Counted from the first letter of the stretch, positions 42,601 through 54,100 are shown. The stretch: 64,000 nucleotides of DNA from Chelydra serpentina (GCA_037349315.1 JBAIAC010000042.1:4836001-4900000), one strand, 5' to 3'. The notes: generated by a model not told the origin, from the sequence alone. Numbers and translations are program-made.

Positions 42601-44276
42601 TGCTATTGATACTGCATTTGTCTGTCTTAATTCTTATCCCCATCTGTGTGTTTGCTTCCAGAATGGAGGAGATCCCTGGGTGATGCAGGTAATTAAAAAT
42701 CATATTTAGTCAACGGGAGATCCTGCTCCCTTTCGCTGTGCAAATAAACAAGGTGAAAAATATAATATTTCCCAGATGGAAGAAGGGAGGGTGCTGAGGT
42801 TCAAAGGAGGGAGAGGAATGGACCATCTTCGCATGTCCTCCTTACACATTGCTTCCATAACTCTGGAAACGTCCCTGCTCCGAGTGACTGAGCAGTTACT
42901 GTTTCTTAGGATCCCCACCCTAGTGTCAGGTAGAGGAACAAGAGCGCTGACCAGACACACGAGTTCAAACCAAGGAGTCTCTCTGATCAGTGTTCAGCTT
43001 GTACTTCTTTTCTCTTCTCTCCATCCACAGTGATCTCCCCTTTCTGCTCTCTCCATCAGATCCCAACTTTCTGCTATTTTTAACCATCTTATCCATGTTC
43101 TCCATGCATTCATTTATATCAAACCCTCTTTCTTCTCTCTCCACCACTAACTCTCCTCTCTTGTAGAAGCCCCTTGCTCAAAAATAAAAATCTCTATATT
43201 AGAAATTAAATCTAGAGTGATAATTCTCTTTGTCTGGCCCTGATGACTAGCTACAGAATTTTAATTAGGGAATCTATGGAATCATGTCATTATCTACAGA
43301 TCTCAAATATGTGGCAGGATGGATCAGGCATCAGGCTGGCATCAACAAGAGACATCCAAGCTCCAGGACTTTAAATACAAGGGAAGGAGGGTATATCAAA
43401 GAAAAGATAGTTGTGACCATGTAAATGGTGTGAGGGGAAATCTAGGGCTTCCCTGTGATTCCAGGGTCGCTAATCCCCACTCTGGGGATAGATGGGTGCA
43501 CGAGGGGAAAGATTCTGAGTCTCAGGACTGGGTTAGTAAATCTTTATGCTCTGCCACTGACCTGTCTCTGACTGGGGAGTGAAACTCAGGAGTGAATGCT
43601 GAGATCTCAGAGCTGCTCCCCATTCAGAGCCGGGTAAATCCCGGAGGAAGGAGATTTCCTGGTTCACTCTCCAGCTGGGACAGATTCTGTCACTGATATG
43701 ATGAAACCCTCCCCCAGGGTGGAGCTGTGCCCCTCACGCTCTGATTCTCTCTCCCCAGCGCATGTGACTCTGGATCCAGACACAGCTCATCCCGAACTCG
43801 TCCTGTCTGAGGATCGGAAAAGTGTGAGATGGGCAGACACACGGCAGGATCTGCCCGACAACAACCTTGAGAGATTTGACACTGAGCGCTGTGTGCTGGG
43901 CTGTGAGGGGTTCACCTCAGGGAGACATTACTGGGAGGTGGAGGTGGGGGTTGGGCTACTCTGGGCTGTGGGGGTGGCCAGAGAGTCTGTGAGGAGGAAG
44001 GGAGGGGTCAGCCTTAGCCCTGAGGAGGGGATCTGGGCTGTGGATCAGAGGCAGGGCCAGTACCAGGCTCTCACCTCCCCTGTGACCCCCCTACCCCTGA
44101 GCCGGGCCCCCAGCAGGATCCGGGTTTGTCTGGACTATGAACAGGGGCAGGTGACATTTATCGATGCTGGTGACGAAGCCCTGATCTTCACTTTCCCTCT
44201 GGGCTCGGTCCCTGGGGAGAGAATCCGCCCTTGGCTCTGGCTGGGGATGGAAAGCCAGCTCAAACTGTGTCCCTGA
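33595..44276 (+). CDS. Butyrophilin-like gene 2 (complete): SP-IgV-IgC-TM-heptads-B30.2
   Basis: Coding exons are 33595-33694, 36727-37074, 39609-39893, 41562-41666, 42295-42315, 42512-42532, 42662-42688 and 43759-44276. Lengths 100+348+285+105+21+21+27+518 sum to 1425 bp, i.e. 474 residues plus stop, with phase 1 at every junction and no internal stop. Layout: signal peptide (about residues 1-33), IgV (34-149), IgC (150-244), transmembrane region (245-279), heptad linker (280-302) and PRY/SPRY (303-474). Butyrophilins are type I membrane immunoregulators of the B7/BTN group. An ISRE-like site at 28998-29010 and a 5' non-coding exon ending at 29197 are the probable promoter, with possible interferon control. 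It looks intact and expressed, but that is inference. Confidence 0.92.
33850..34345 (+). repeat. Possible LTR-like repeat
   Basis: The block starting near TGTTATGAGCTGGGTGAAAC contains an AATAAA (CAATAAATGAGAGAG) near its end and only shadow frames. I cannot show target duplications. It is intronic in gene 2. Confidence 0.25.
34356..34690. mobile_element. MITE with GTCTACACTAC ends
   Basis: ATGTCTACACTACAAAATTA on the left and AACTCTGTAGTGTAGACCTG on the right are inverted near-copies. The interior is non-coding. Confidence 0.65.
34880..36640. other. Intronic sequence, LTR-like blocks, no exon seen
   Basis: 34880-35660 has the base composition and phrasing of a turtle LTR-type repeat (ACCAAGCCAGTAACAAATGT and onward), but I cannot define its ends. 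35800-36640 shows nothing I recognise. Confidence 0.35.
36727..37074 (+). CDS. Gene 2 exon: IgV domain
   Basis: Exactly 348 bp between TTTTACAG and GTCAGT, collinear with the gene 1 IgV exon. Disulphide cysteines lie in LPCHLSPK and YRCFVQ, the core tryptophan in VRWFRSE, with DEGQY before the second cysteine. The string VVRWF-type core and FVHLYQHGKD mark the butyrophilin/MOG type. Confidence 0.92.
37240..37420 (+). repeat. tRNA-SINE-like fragment
   Basis: TCTGTAGTCCAGTGGTTAGG is an A-box-like head, and ACCACTGGACTACAGTCTCT lies 150 bp on in reverse orientation. This may be two opposed SINE heads. It is intronic in gene 2. Confidence 0.4.
37770..38703 (+). mobile_element. LTR-like element (TGTGATAAAT...CTTGCCA)
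   Basis: It runs from TG to CA over 934 bp in the IgV-IgC intron of gene 2. It shares with the solo LTR at 27839 the order of an AATAAAAT block, a GGGTGTGAAAGGGCTTGA-type segment, GGTGGTGGCAGCAT and a late CCTTGG block. No clear target duplication (flanks ATTAT and AGTAG). Confidence 0.55.
38830..39117 (-). repeat. CR1 LINE 3'-end fragment
   Basis: The - strand shows RRSNGLNLQQG and FDIRKSFLIVRIV, the CR1 ORF2 C-terminus, followed by the CR1 tail (read on + as GGATTCAGAATAATAGAAAT and onward). Confidence 0.85.
39609..39893 (+). CDS. Gene 2 exon: IgC-like domain
   Basis: 285 bp between TTCCTTTTAG and GTCAGT, phase 1. It carries VVCQSAGWYPEPEVLW and a second cysteine in NVSCAIRN. It is one codon longer than in gene 1. 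An NVS sequon overlaps the second cysteine strand. Confidence 0.92.
39894..41561. other. Intron of gene 2, nothing recognised
   Basis: AT-rich sequence with a (GA)n run at 41301-41330. I see no exon or clear element boundary. Confidence 0.45.
41562..41666 (+). CDS. Gene 2 exon: transmembrane segment
   Basis: 105 bp between TTGTGTTTCAG and GTAAAG. It encodes FFPRASPW, a hydrophobic span (VTLVILLVFVGLTLFLF) and basic residues KLK. It parallels the gene 1 exon. Confidence 0.88.
42295..42315 (+). CDS. Gene 2 heptad exon 1 (21 bp)
   Basis: Between TTTTTTTAG and GTAAGT, phase 1; encodes KHLNTI plus split codons. The classic butyrophilin heptad size. Confidence 0.8.
42512..42532 (+). CDS. Gene 2 heptad exon 2 (21 bp)
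   Basis: Between TTATTATTTAG and GTAAGG, phase 1; encodes KLQTEL plus split codons. It ends in the Glu-Leu that also forms the possible 6-bp exon of gene 1. Confidence 0.8.
   Translation, partial: VNFKQS
42662..42688 (+). CDS. Gene 2 27-bp exon before B30.2
   Basis: Between TTTGCTTCCAG and GTAATT, phase 1; encodes WRRSLGDA. It matches the 27-bp exon of gene 1 in size and position. Confidence 0.82.
42689..43758. other. Last intron of gene 2, nothing recognised
   Basis: No exon-like segment. The last about 40 bases (GCTCTGATTCTCTCTCCCCAG region) resemble the matching intron end in the TRIM gene at 62525-62559. Confidence 0.5.
43759..44276 (+). CDS. Gene 2 terminal exon: PRY/SPRY (B30.2)
   Basis: Acceptor CTCTCCCCAG, stop TGA at 44274-44276. 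A complete B30.2: [73 protein letters not shown] and a C-terminal IRPWLWLG. Its sequence and 3' flank resemble the TRIM exon at 62560 much more than the gene 1 B30.2. Confidence 0.94.
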
Positions 44277-44521
44277 GGGATGGGGGGTATATCCCATTGG
44301 GAACCCTGAAATCAGCCTCTCTGCCCTCACACACCCCAGTCTCTATGATCTTGGCATCATCCTGTCCACACAGTCCTATGGCCTCTTAACTCTGTGTCCC
44401 CTGGAACCTCCTCCCCCCTCCCTCCCTGCAGCACAGAGATTTATAAAACGTCACTGAAGGTCAGACTGTCACTCATTAATTTCATATGTTAGTTCCTTGA
44501 CTTTGTTGCCATTTCAGTGTC

Positions 44522-44527
44522 ATTAAA
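44522..44527 (+). terminator. Candidate poly(A) signal of gene 2
   Basis: ATTAAA lies about 245 bp after the stop, followed by a GT-rich stretch (CTGTTTTCTGTTGGTGTGGG) that fits a downstream element. Confidence 0.5.
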
Positions 44528-45800
44528 AAAACTGTTCCCAAAAGCTGAGGGGCTGTTTTCTGTTGGTGTGGGTACTGAAGCTGCTTCTCAGCTCCTTTGC
44601 ACTCTGATGGATATTCACAGTAAAAAAAGCATGAAAGACCATTCTGATTTGTCCCTTTTTAGTTTTCCAGCTGCAGTTGTTGGGGCCAGAGTTGTGGGAT
44701 TTGCTTCCCTACTTGGTTGTGTCCCCCCAGCACCAACAGGGAATATTCCAGCATGTCCCTCTGGTGAGAGCTGGGGTTTTGCTGGGCTATGTTGCTATCC
44801 AACCTGGGCTCTGCCTTGTGCTGTCTATAGCCATGGAAATCAGGAATTCCTGAGCTGGGCTCTGTGGAGAGGCGGTTGAACACATGGTGCTGATTCTCCT
44901 CTTTGTTTCCAGAGGTGTTTGAATTTATTCAGAGGTGGCTAAAGAGATATGAACTATGTTCTTCTGCCCATCAGCAATTGCTGTGGTATCCAGAGCAGTG
45001 TTCATGGGATGGGACCTGCTCCGAGGGGTTTGTCTGCACTAGGATGCAGGTTTCTCTCTCTCATTGTACAATCCGTGTGTAGACAAGGCAAATGGTGGTT
45101 TCATGTCAGTGTAACTGGTCAAGAAGAATTCTGTGGACTGGGGGATGTTTGGGAGGGTTATCGGTCACCTTGATTAGTTTCACTGAGGCGGAAGCATCAC
45201 TTTCCACACCTCTGCTAGGACTGTATAAAGAGAGCACTGCCTCGTGTTTACTATTGCATTGAAAAAAATACCCTTTCTCCTAGGGTGGCCATGAGCTAAA
45301 AGATGGGATCTAAAGGGAGACATCCCTCTCTCGGCCAGGGCTGTGACTTTGCTTTCTGTGAGCTTCTAATGTAAATGACGGGGGGGTGGGATCCATGAAG
45401 GGCCTGAGGCGTTGCAATGCTGAGCGTCACCGCATGTTGTTTTTAGGTGCCTAGAACATCACAAGAACAACACTGCTCACAAAGCCTGACTTAGGTGTCT
45501 AGTCTCCCTATATGATGAACGGAGACAGGGGCCTTACAATGCCATCCACAAGAGCCGGCAGGCTAGGTGAGGCCATCTAATCTAGCCAATGGGAGATGCT
45601 CACAACAGGGGTGTGTCCTAAGCCCTGCCCCTCTCTCGAAGATAAGTGCCTAAGGCTGGGTTCCTGCTGGGCACCTCGCTCTGCTTAACAATCCACGAAT
45701 GGGAACCCAGCGCCTGAGGCATTTCTAGGAATGAGTTAGGCCCCTGCTGCGCTGCACACAACATGTGGGTGGAGGTGGTTTTGGTGCTGCTGGCCACTTC
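44528..45800. other. Spacer between gene 2 and the TRIM gene
   Basis: No coding exon or firmly identified repeat. Short open frames lack domains. Confidence 0.45.
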
Positions 45801-45825
45801 ATACCTTTGTCAGTGATAGCACACT

Positions 45826-46080
45826 TGCCTGGGATGTTGGGGGCCCAGGTTCAATGCCCCCCTCTTTGCTACAGGAAGAGAAAGGATTTGAACTGGGGTT
45901 ACTCAGTTTCTAGGTGGGGGCTGCAACCACTGACCTATGGTACAGTCTGAGGGTGGGATTCTTCAGTCTCCCCTACTGCAGCTGGTTCACTGTGGATAAA
46001 TAATGAAGGAGCGACTGGAGCTGGGGGACTGGCCCCAGGAGCTCCCACCCCTCAGATGGACTCCCTGACCACAGGATCCC
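45826..46080 (+). repeat. tRNA-derived SINE fragment
   Basis: TGATAGCACACTTGCCTGGG resembles an A-box head and CCAGGTTCAATGCCCCC a B box. The body (GGATTTGAACTGGGGTTACT and onward) matches related fragments. A further degenerate copy follows at 46140-46260. Confidence 0.5.
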
Positions 46081-46429
46081 AGAGTCATTCTCACTTTCTG
46101 GCCAATGTCCATTTAAGTGTTTATCTACACTGAGACAGAGAGAGAGAATATCTCTGTAGTCCAATCAGGTTGGGGCACCCACCTGAGCAGGGGGAGACCC
46201 CGGATCCAACCGCTCTGTTCCCATCACTGTGTCACTATTTATCCCAAGTGGAACACCTTTAAGAGACTGAAGAATCCTAACACTTGGCTTTTCCCCCCGC
46301 TTCCCTCCAACTCGACACCTGGAGGAACTTTTGAAGAGCAAAGACTGAATGGGGGAAGGGGGTCCCGGGCTGGAAGGCAATTCCAGCCTGTGTAGTGAGG
46401 ATCTGTAGCCTGCTTGTAGCATCTGTCAG

Positions 46430-46915
46430 GGTGAGACACTGCTTGACTGAAATCCTATTTAGCTTGTAGTACTCAGACTGCACATTTATTTGTATTTCTT
46501 GAGAAGCCAACTTTGATCTCTACGCTTGCTACTTATAATCCCTTAAAAATAATCTTTCTGTAGCTAATAAATCTCTTGTATATTTTACCTAACACAGTGT
46601 GTTTTGGTTGAAGTGCTTGGGAAATCTCAGGTCAGTTTACAAAGGCTAGTGTGTGTCCTCTCCACACCGAGGGAGCGGTGGCCTGGGTGAAATGAACTGA
46701 CACTGGCCAGACTTCTGTGCAAGATGGTAACGTTCTGGCGTGCAAGGCTGAGGAGCTGGGGGAATCGGCTGGAGCCTCTTTATTGATGGTTTATGAGTTG
46801 CTAGCAAAAGCATTCATGTAACTCAGCTGGGTGGGTCCCTGCCTGTGGGTGTCTGAGTAAGTGCAGCGCCTGCCACGGGTTTGTAGCTTCTCATCAGCAT
46901 CACAGTGTGAGGGCA
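46430..46915 (+). repeat. LTR-like repeat followed by a hAT-type fragment
   Basis: The phrases GTGTTTTGGTTGAAGTGCTT, AAGATGGTAACGTTCTGGCG and GGTCCCTGCCTGTGGGTGTC match a turtle LTR family from memory. Directly after it, 46918 starts CAGGGCTGGCCTTACCATGA, a hAT-type end. Confidence 0.4.
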
Positions 46916-47664
46916 CAGGGCTGGCCTTACCATGAGGCAAACAGGCGGTCGCCTGAGGTGCCAGTCTGTGAGGGGGGAGGGCGCCATTAGGACCCAGAGT
47001 GTAGAAAATTGTGTCTGCTGCTGTTCATAGTAGCAGGAGAGCAGCGGTGCACCGTACTGCACCTTCTGCTGAAAGCAGTATGGTGTCGGCACGCCAAAAA
47101 GGCGCGAAATGATTGTCTGCCATAGCTTTCACGGAGGGAGGAGCGACTGACGACACACACCCAGAAACACCCACGAGAATTTTTTTGCCCCATCATGAAC
47201 TGGGAGCTTATCCCAGAATTCCAATGGGCGGCGGGGACTGCGGGAACTGTGGGATAGCTACCCACAGTGCACAGCTCCGACATTCAATGCTAGCCTCGGT
47301 ACTGTGGACGCATTCCGCCAAATTCACACGCTTTAGTGGGGACACACAAGACCAAATGTATAATTTGAATAGAATAATTTCAAAATAATTTCGTACTGTA
47401 GACGTACCCTTAGACACACAAACCCTGCTCCTGCAGACTCATCCTGACAGGTTGATGCTGATGTCCATGTGAAGCCCTAGTGACCCTCCACACCAGCACA
47501 GGGGGATGATTGCAGGACCAGAGCCCTAGTGGTACATTTTTCACCAAAACTTCCAGGGCTGTAATGTTACCGGTGGGCTCCTTCCAATTCAGCAAACAGG
47601 GTGAGTCAGTTCCAGGAAGGGAAACACCCCCTTGTTGCTGCAGGCGGGGCATAGTGTGAAATCA

Positions 47665-47677
47665 GGAAATTGAAACT
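47665..47677 (+). promoter_or_regulatory. Perfect ISRE upstream of the TRIM start
   Basis: GGAAATTGAAACT matches the interferon-stimulated response element consensus GGAAANNGAAACT at every fixed base. It lies 28 bp before the ATG and is retained in the duplicate at 51545-51557. It implies a very short leader, or an upstream leader exon using the nearby CTCTGCCCAG acceptor-like site. Confidence 0.7.
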
Positions 47678-47705
47678 TACCCTGTTACTCTGCCCAGAGG
47701 GAGCC

Positions 47706-48122
47706 ATGGCTGCAGAGAACCCCCTGGAAAGTCTCCAGGAGGAAGCGACATGTCCCGTCTGTCTGGAGTATTTCACAGCCCCTGTCACTCTGGAGTGTGG
47801 GCACAATTTCTGCCGAGCCTGCATCGCCCAGTGCTGGGAGGGACCCGCTACAGCCGCCTCCTGCCCTCAGTGCAGAGAAACTGTGCAACAGAGAAACCTC
47901 AGGCCCAACCGGCAGCTGGCAAATGTCGTAGAAGTAACCAAACGGCTGAGTTTACAGGCAGCAAAGGGGGAAGGAGGGGAGCGAGTGTGTAAGAGACACC
48001 AGGAGGCTCTGAAACTGTTCTGTGAAGAGGATCAAACCCCCATCTGTGTGGTCTGCAGAGAGTCCCGGACACATCGTGCTCATACGGTGGTTCCCATACA
48101 GGAAGCTGCTCAGGAGTACAAG
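47706..48122 (+). CDS. TRIM exon 1: RING finger and B-box 2
   Basis: ATG in a strong context (GAGCCATGG). RING ligands are C16, C19, C31, H33, C36, C39, C53 and C56; B-box ligands are C95, H98, C106, D109, C114, C117, H123 and H126, all present. It ends AAQEYK at donor AAG/GTACCG in phase 0, as TRIM first exons do. Confidence 0.95.
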
Positions 48123-51100
48123 GTACCGAGTTGCTGACCAGCCTAATGGGTAATAACATTGGATTTTAAGTACAGGTAAATGGCATCGCTAGTTGCCCGA
48201 GACAGGTGTATCTGTGTCATTCAGCTGTGTGTAGCCTTCATTGCATCAAAGATGCTGTAGAAATTAATGATACTCCAGCCTGGCGAGAAAGGCAAGAGAT
48301 GAAGATTTTAAAACTGTCTGATGTGGGAAAGTTCTCTCTGAGCAGCTGAATCCTTTTCCAACCCAGCTCCCACCAGTGAAATAAGGGAACTCGCTGCAGA
48401 CCGGAAGTTATTAAATGACCAGTGAGGTTTGATTCATAAGAGCTGCAGGCCAGCCTATGCGAGTGTTGCCTTCAGACCGGAGAAGGGGGAGTTACAAGCT
48501 GTGGCTGTTATTACTGATTGTATCACAGTGTTTATTATTGTTATTTGCATCCCAGCAGCCCCTACAGACCCCAGATGAGATCTGACCTCGATTGTAGGGG
48601 GCCCTGCACAAAACCCAGTGAGGGACAATCCCTGCCCTGAGCCATTTACAGTCTAACTGGACAAGAGAGACAAAAAGTGGAAGGGGAAACTGAGACACAA
48701 AGAGTGGAAGTGACTTGCCCACAGTCACTCAGTAGGTCCGTGTCAGAGCTGGGTATAAACCACCATTTTTCAAAGGCCAAGCCCAGTGCCCCAACCACTA
48801 GGGTACACTGTCCCCCTCAGCAGCACTGAGCAGTGATGAAGTGTGGACAGTAGGAGGAAAAGACTCCTTGATAAAAGCCCCAGGCCCAGCAGGGAGAGGA
48901 GGTTTCCCACTGGGATTCTGAACTCCTGTGCTGCTCCAGGAAGGATTAAACTCAGATGCTGCCGGCCTGCACTAGAGGAGATCACTGGGCTAAACGCTGT
49001 GTGGACCCCAAGCACCTTGAGTTCACACACACACGGGCTCCAGACAGCGCAAGTCCATGCCACGTATCACTGGGATTTAACTGGATTGTAGCAAAAGTAA
49101 CCACAGGCTGGAGCTGGCCAGCTGGCCGGTGCCAGTCTGACCTGTTCTGTTGTGTACGTGGGCAAGGACCAGCCAGAGTGGTTCCATTAGTCCCACCAGG
49201 CAGCCTTTTGAAATCTCCCAGAATGCACTGCTTCCAGGATCTTTACTAGGGAATGGGACAGTGGGGACCTACCCAGAGAGCATTGCCACTGAAAGGGTTT
49301 AGGGCAGCACTGGGGAAACCCCAACAGTTCCTTATACAAATCTGTCTGTCGAATTAGGGGGGGGCACTGAGGCATCCCCAGAACATAGGTGTTGTATCAG
49401 TCAGGCAAGGTACTCACAAACTTCAACGGGTCTTTATTTTAAAGTGGAAACCTCTTTACCAAACTGCTGCTGCACCCTCGGTAGCTCTCCCAGCCTCTCA
49501 ACTCCTTCCTTCCTGTTTCCTGTCCTTTCAGACTCCCAGCAGCCAGTGCTCCCAGTTCTAATAATTACAAGCAACATCTAAACACCACAATAGGACATCC
49601 CCACGCCTGCCTGCATGGGCCCTCCCACACCTGAATCGGTCAGCCTGCATGGGCCCACCACCACCTTTGTCAGCGCACCTTACCTGCATCATTCTGCATG
49701 GAAGTGCCATCCCCTGCCCTTGCCCCCACCCTCACTGGTATCCTCCCGCATCCTCGGTCTCCTCCTCTCTTTTTCATGGGAAAAAGCCACGTCCAGCGCT
49801 GGGTCCCTACCGGACAGGGATAGTGCTGCACAAAACTGGGACTGTGCAGCTTCAAACCAGATGAATGGCCCCCGGCGTCTCATGGGGTTTGATGCAGAGA
49901 GAACAGAAGCCCAGAGATCCCAGGAGTGATGGCCACAGTGAGTCCGGTACGGGAAATCCAAGAGGAAACCAAATGTCCCATCTGCCTGGAATATCTCATG
50001 GAACCAGTGACCACACACTGTGGGCACAACTTCTGCTGAGGCTGCATCACTCAGTACTGTGAGACATGGACAAAGGGGACTATGACCCTTTGTACCGCCC
50101 CAGCTGCAGAGCCCTGATCTGGAAAGGAGATCTCCGAAATAAGGAGGAGCGGGGACAGGGCATGCTCAGGGGAGGAGGCGGAAAGAGGTGGGGAAGAGGA
50201 GGGGCAGGGGTGGGGCCTTACAGGAAGGGGTGGAGGTGGGGCAGGGCCTGGGGCTTGGGGAGTCCATGAACATTTTTAAAGTCAAAATGGGGGTCCTTGG
50301 GTTGCTAAAGTATGAGAACTGCTGACGTAGAACATGATAGCCCCATGGCGAGCTATGAGAGGAGATGAAAATGCTTGGCACAACTAGATGATCTATGGAA
50401 GGGATCATGTGACGTCCCTGTGATTAACGCTGCTTGAAAATTGTGTAGGTTTTGTTGGAAAATTGTATAAGGGGCCTACCATCAATCAAACATAGGCCCC
50501 GCCCCCGCCCTCTAAGGCCCCGCTCACCTGTCACTCTAAGACCCGTCCCATGGGAGTATTACTTCCGGGTCAAGATGGACACATGACTGGAAGCAAAGAG
50601 TGTCATATGACCCCTCTAAGAACTCCTCCCACCGCCCTCTACCAATCAGGATGGATTTCACCTGCAGAGGACCTCCCTGAGAGCGGATTTGACCAATGGG
50701 GGGGAGTTCCAGGGTGGGGTGACCTGCCCAGAAGATGGTCGCGTGACTCCTCTAAGAGCTCTAATTCACCTTTGAAGCTCTCAATTCTGTGAGTCATTGT
50801 TAGCTAGTTTGCAGCGCCCCTCTCCTGCTACACAGAGTGTCGTTCTTTGGTGCTTGACCTTTAGCAAACAGCAGAGTCGGTTCCATTTTAGAGGCAGAGC
50901 TGGGAATTGAACCAGCATCTCCCAAGGCTCAGACCAGGCCATGCTACCTCCCCAGCAGCACTGAGCAGCGATGAAGTGCAGCCATGAAGCCGTTATGCGG
51001 GAAAGACGCCTTGATAAAGGCCCCGGGCCCAGCAAGAGATGAGGTTTCCCACTTGGATTCTGAACTCCTGTGCTGCTCCATGAGGGGTTAAACTCACATG

Positions 51101-54100
51101 CCAGCCTGCACTAGAGAAGATGACTCTGCTAAACATTGTGTGGAACCCCAAGCACCTTGAATCCACCCACAAAGGGCTCCAGGCAGTACAGGTCCATGCC
51201 AAATACCACTGCCAGACTAGACGCGATAAATCGACCCCCCGATAGATCGATCGCTACCTGCCGATCCGACGGGTAGTGTTGACCTACCCTTAGACACACA
51301 GACCCTGCTCCTGCAGACTCATCCTGACAGGTTGATCCTGATGTCCATTTAAAGTCCCAGTGACCCTCCCCACCAGCACAGGGGGCTGATTGCAGGACCA
51401 GAGCCCTGGTGGTACATTTTTCACCAAAGCCTCCAGGGCTGTAATGTTACCGGTGGGCTCCTTCCAGTTCAGCAAACAGAGTGAGTCAGTTCCAGGACGG
51501 GAAACACCCCCTTGTTGCTGCAAGCGGGGCATAGTGTGAACTCAGGAAATTGAAACTAACCCTGTTACTCTGCCCAGAGGGAGCCATGGCTGCAGAGAAC
51601 CCCCTGGAAAGTCTCCAGGAGGAAGCGACATGTCCCCTCTGTCTGGAGTATTTCACAGAACCTGTCAGTTTGGAGTGTGGACACAATTTCTGCCGAGCCT
51701 GCATCAGCCAGTGCTGGGAGGGATCCGCTACAGCCGCCTCCTGCCCTCAGTGCAGAGAAATTGTGCAACAGAGAAACCTCAGGCCCAACAGGCAGCTGGC
51801 AAACATGGTAGAAATAGCCAAATGGCTGAGTTTGCAGGCAGCAAAGGGAGAAGGAGGGGATGGGGTGTGTGGGGAACACCAGGAGGCTCTGAAACTATTC
51901 TGTGAAGAGGATCAAACCCCCATCTGTGTGATCTGCAGAGAGTCCCGGGCTTCCCATACAGGAAGCTGCCCAGGAGTACAAGGTACCGAGTTGCTGACCA
52001 GCATAATGGGTAATAACTTTGGATTTTAATTACAGGTTACTGGCATCACAAGTTGCCCGAGTCAGGTGTAACTGTGTCATTCAGCTGTGTGTAGCCTTCA
52101 TTGCATGAAAGATGCTGTAGAAATTAATGATATTCCCGCCTGGCAGGGAAGGCAAGAGATGAAGATTTTAAAATTGTCTGATGTGGGAAAGTTTTCTCTG
52201 AGCAGCTGAATCCTTTTCCAACCCAGCTCCCACCAGTGAAATAAGGGAACTCTCTGCAGACCGGAAGTTATTAAATGACCAGTGAGGTTTGACTCACAAG
52301 AGCGGCAGGCCAGTCTATGCAAGTGTTGCCTTCAGACTGGAGAAGGGGGAGTGTGACGGGTTGGGGCCACAGAAACCTGCTTGGTGCTGCCACCTGGTGT
52401 GCCAAGGCTGCTTCTGCCCCTGCTTCCAGGCCTTTTCCAGCTTGGGACTCCCGAATCCTGTCTGTTTTGAGTCAGATTCCACTGATCTGCTGCAAACACA
52501 GACCCAGGTCCGAACCAAGTCCACTCGCCACTGTAAGGCCCCTGGAAGCGCTCTTGCCTTTGACACCCAGCTGCTCAACTCCAAGGAGGTTCAAACCCTT
52601 AATAAATCCGTTTTACCCTGTATAAAGCTTATACAGGGTAAACTCATAAATAGTTCGCTTTCTATTTCAAAGATAGAAAGATATGCTCAACTGTTTGCTT
52701 TCCCCTCGGCACCAACTAGTACTCAAGGAAACTTAATAAGTAAAAAGTGATTTTAATAAGTACAGAAAATAGGATTTAAGTGAGTTCAATTAGTGACAGA
52801 CAGAACAAAGCAAGTTACTTAGTAAAATAAAATAAAACACGCACGTCTATGTCTATTCAAAGTTAACACAGATAAAAGCCTCACCGGATTCGGATATTTT
52901 CCTTTTTACAGGCTGTAGAATCAGCCTGGGTCCAGCTGAGCCCAGCGGCCTCTCACACCCCCATAGTGTCTTTGTCCTTTGTTCAGTTCCCCTCAGGAAT
53001 GTCCTTGGGGGGGTGGAGAGCCTCTCCCTTTAGCCAGCTGAGGACAAAATGGAAGGGTCTTGCAAGGGCTTTTATAGCCTTTCTTCCTCTCCCTGCGTAG
53101 GATCCAGTTGCCCTGGAGTTTTGGGATCACATGGGCAAGTCACCTGCCCATGCGCCCTAACCAGTCTAACCAGTTGCATTCCAGACCCGGCCCCAATGTG
53201 GATTGGGGTCTGCAACGTCTTTTGTCTGTCAAGTGCTCCCATTTAACAGGCATTCTTTGCTCCAAAGATGATCCCATGCACCTACAAAGGCTATGTACAA
53301 AACCAGCAAATATAAAACCAATCTTCATAACTCCCACTACAACAATGATACATGCATACAAACAGGAGGAGTAAATTCAGTAGGTCATAACTTTCACAGA
53401 GATATGTTACATGGCACATGTAGCATAAAACATATTTTAGTTACATATATACATTTATAAGCATCTCCCCATAAAGTTTTATGGGGAACACCGTCACAGG
53501 GAGTTGCAAGCTGTGGCTGTTATTACTGATTGTATCACAGTGTTTATTATTGTTATTTGCGTCCCAGCAGCCCCTACAGACCCCAGATGAGATCTGACCT
53601 CGATTGTAGGGGGCCCTGCACAAAACCCAGTGAGGGACAATCCCTGCCCTGAGCCATTTACAGTCTAACTGGACAAGAGAGACAAAAAGTGGGAGGGGAA
53701 ACTGAGGCACAAAGAGTGGAAGTGACTTGTCCAAGGTCACTCAGTAGGTCAGTGTCAGAGCTGGGTATAAACCCCCATTTTTCAGGCATCCCCAGAACAT
53801 AGGACATCTCCACACCTGCCTGCATGGGCCCTTCCGCACCTGAATCAGTCAGCGTGCGTGGGCCCACCACCACCTTTGTCAGCACGCCCCCACCTGCATC
53901 ATTCTGCATGGAAGTGCCACCCGCACCCCTGTGCCCGCCCCCAATGGAATCCTCCTGCATCCTCGGTCTCCTCCTCTCTCTTTATCACCGGACAAAGCCA
54001 CATCCAGCGCTGGGTCCCTACTGGACAGGGCTAGTGCTCCACAAAACTGGGACCGCGCAGCTTCAAACCAGACAAATGGCCTCCCTACGTCCCATGCGGT

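Larger units (their letters stand above)
47404..48780 (+). repeat. Tandem duplication block, copy A (carries the intact RING exon)
   Basis: From CCCTTAGACACACAAACCCT onward it parallels 51284-53783 nearly base for base, including 300 bp before the ATG, the RING/B-box exon, the donor and the intron beyond. Copy B contains an extra 1147-bp insertion. Confidence 0.9.
51284..53783 (+). repeat. Tandem duplication block, copy B (carries the deleted RING exon)
   Basis: Begins CCCTTAGACACACAGACCCT and parallels 47404-48780, interrupted by the LTR-type insertion at 52352-53498. The next paralogous segment, 53790-54105, pairs with 49371-49910. Confidence 0.9.

Noticed and set aside
47670..48137. Upstream in-frame Met at 47670 as the TRIM start
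   Set aside because: It falls inside the ISRE region and would add residues [12 protein letters not shown] that look leader-like; the ATG at 47706 has the better Kozak context and the family start MAAENP.
49865..50062. Frame starting at 49865 as a gene
   Set aside because: Wrong frame relative to the RING remnant; the family-like reading begins at 49929 and is broken by a stop.
52289..52750. 153-aa frame
   Set aside because: Crosses the 5' junction of the LTR-type insertion at 52352, so it is a chance fusion.
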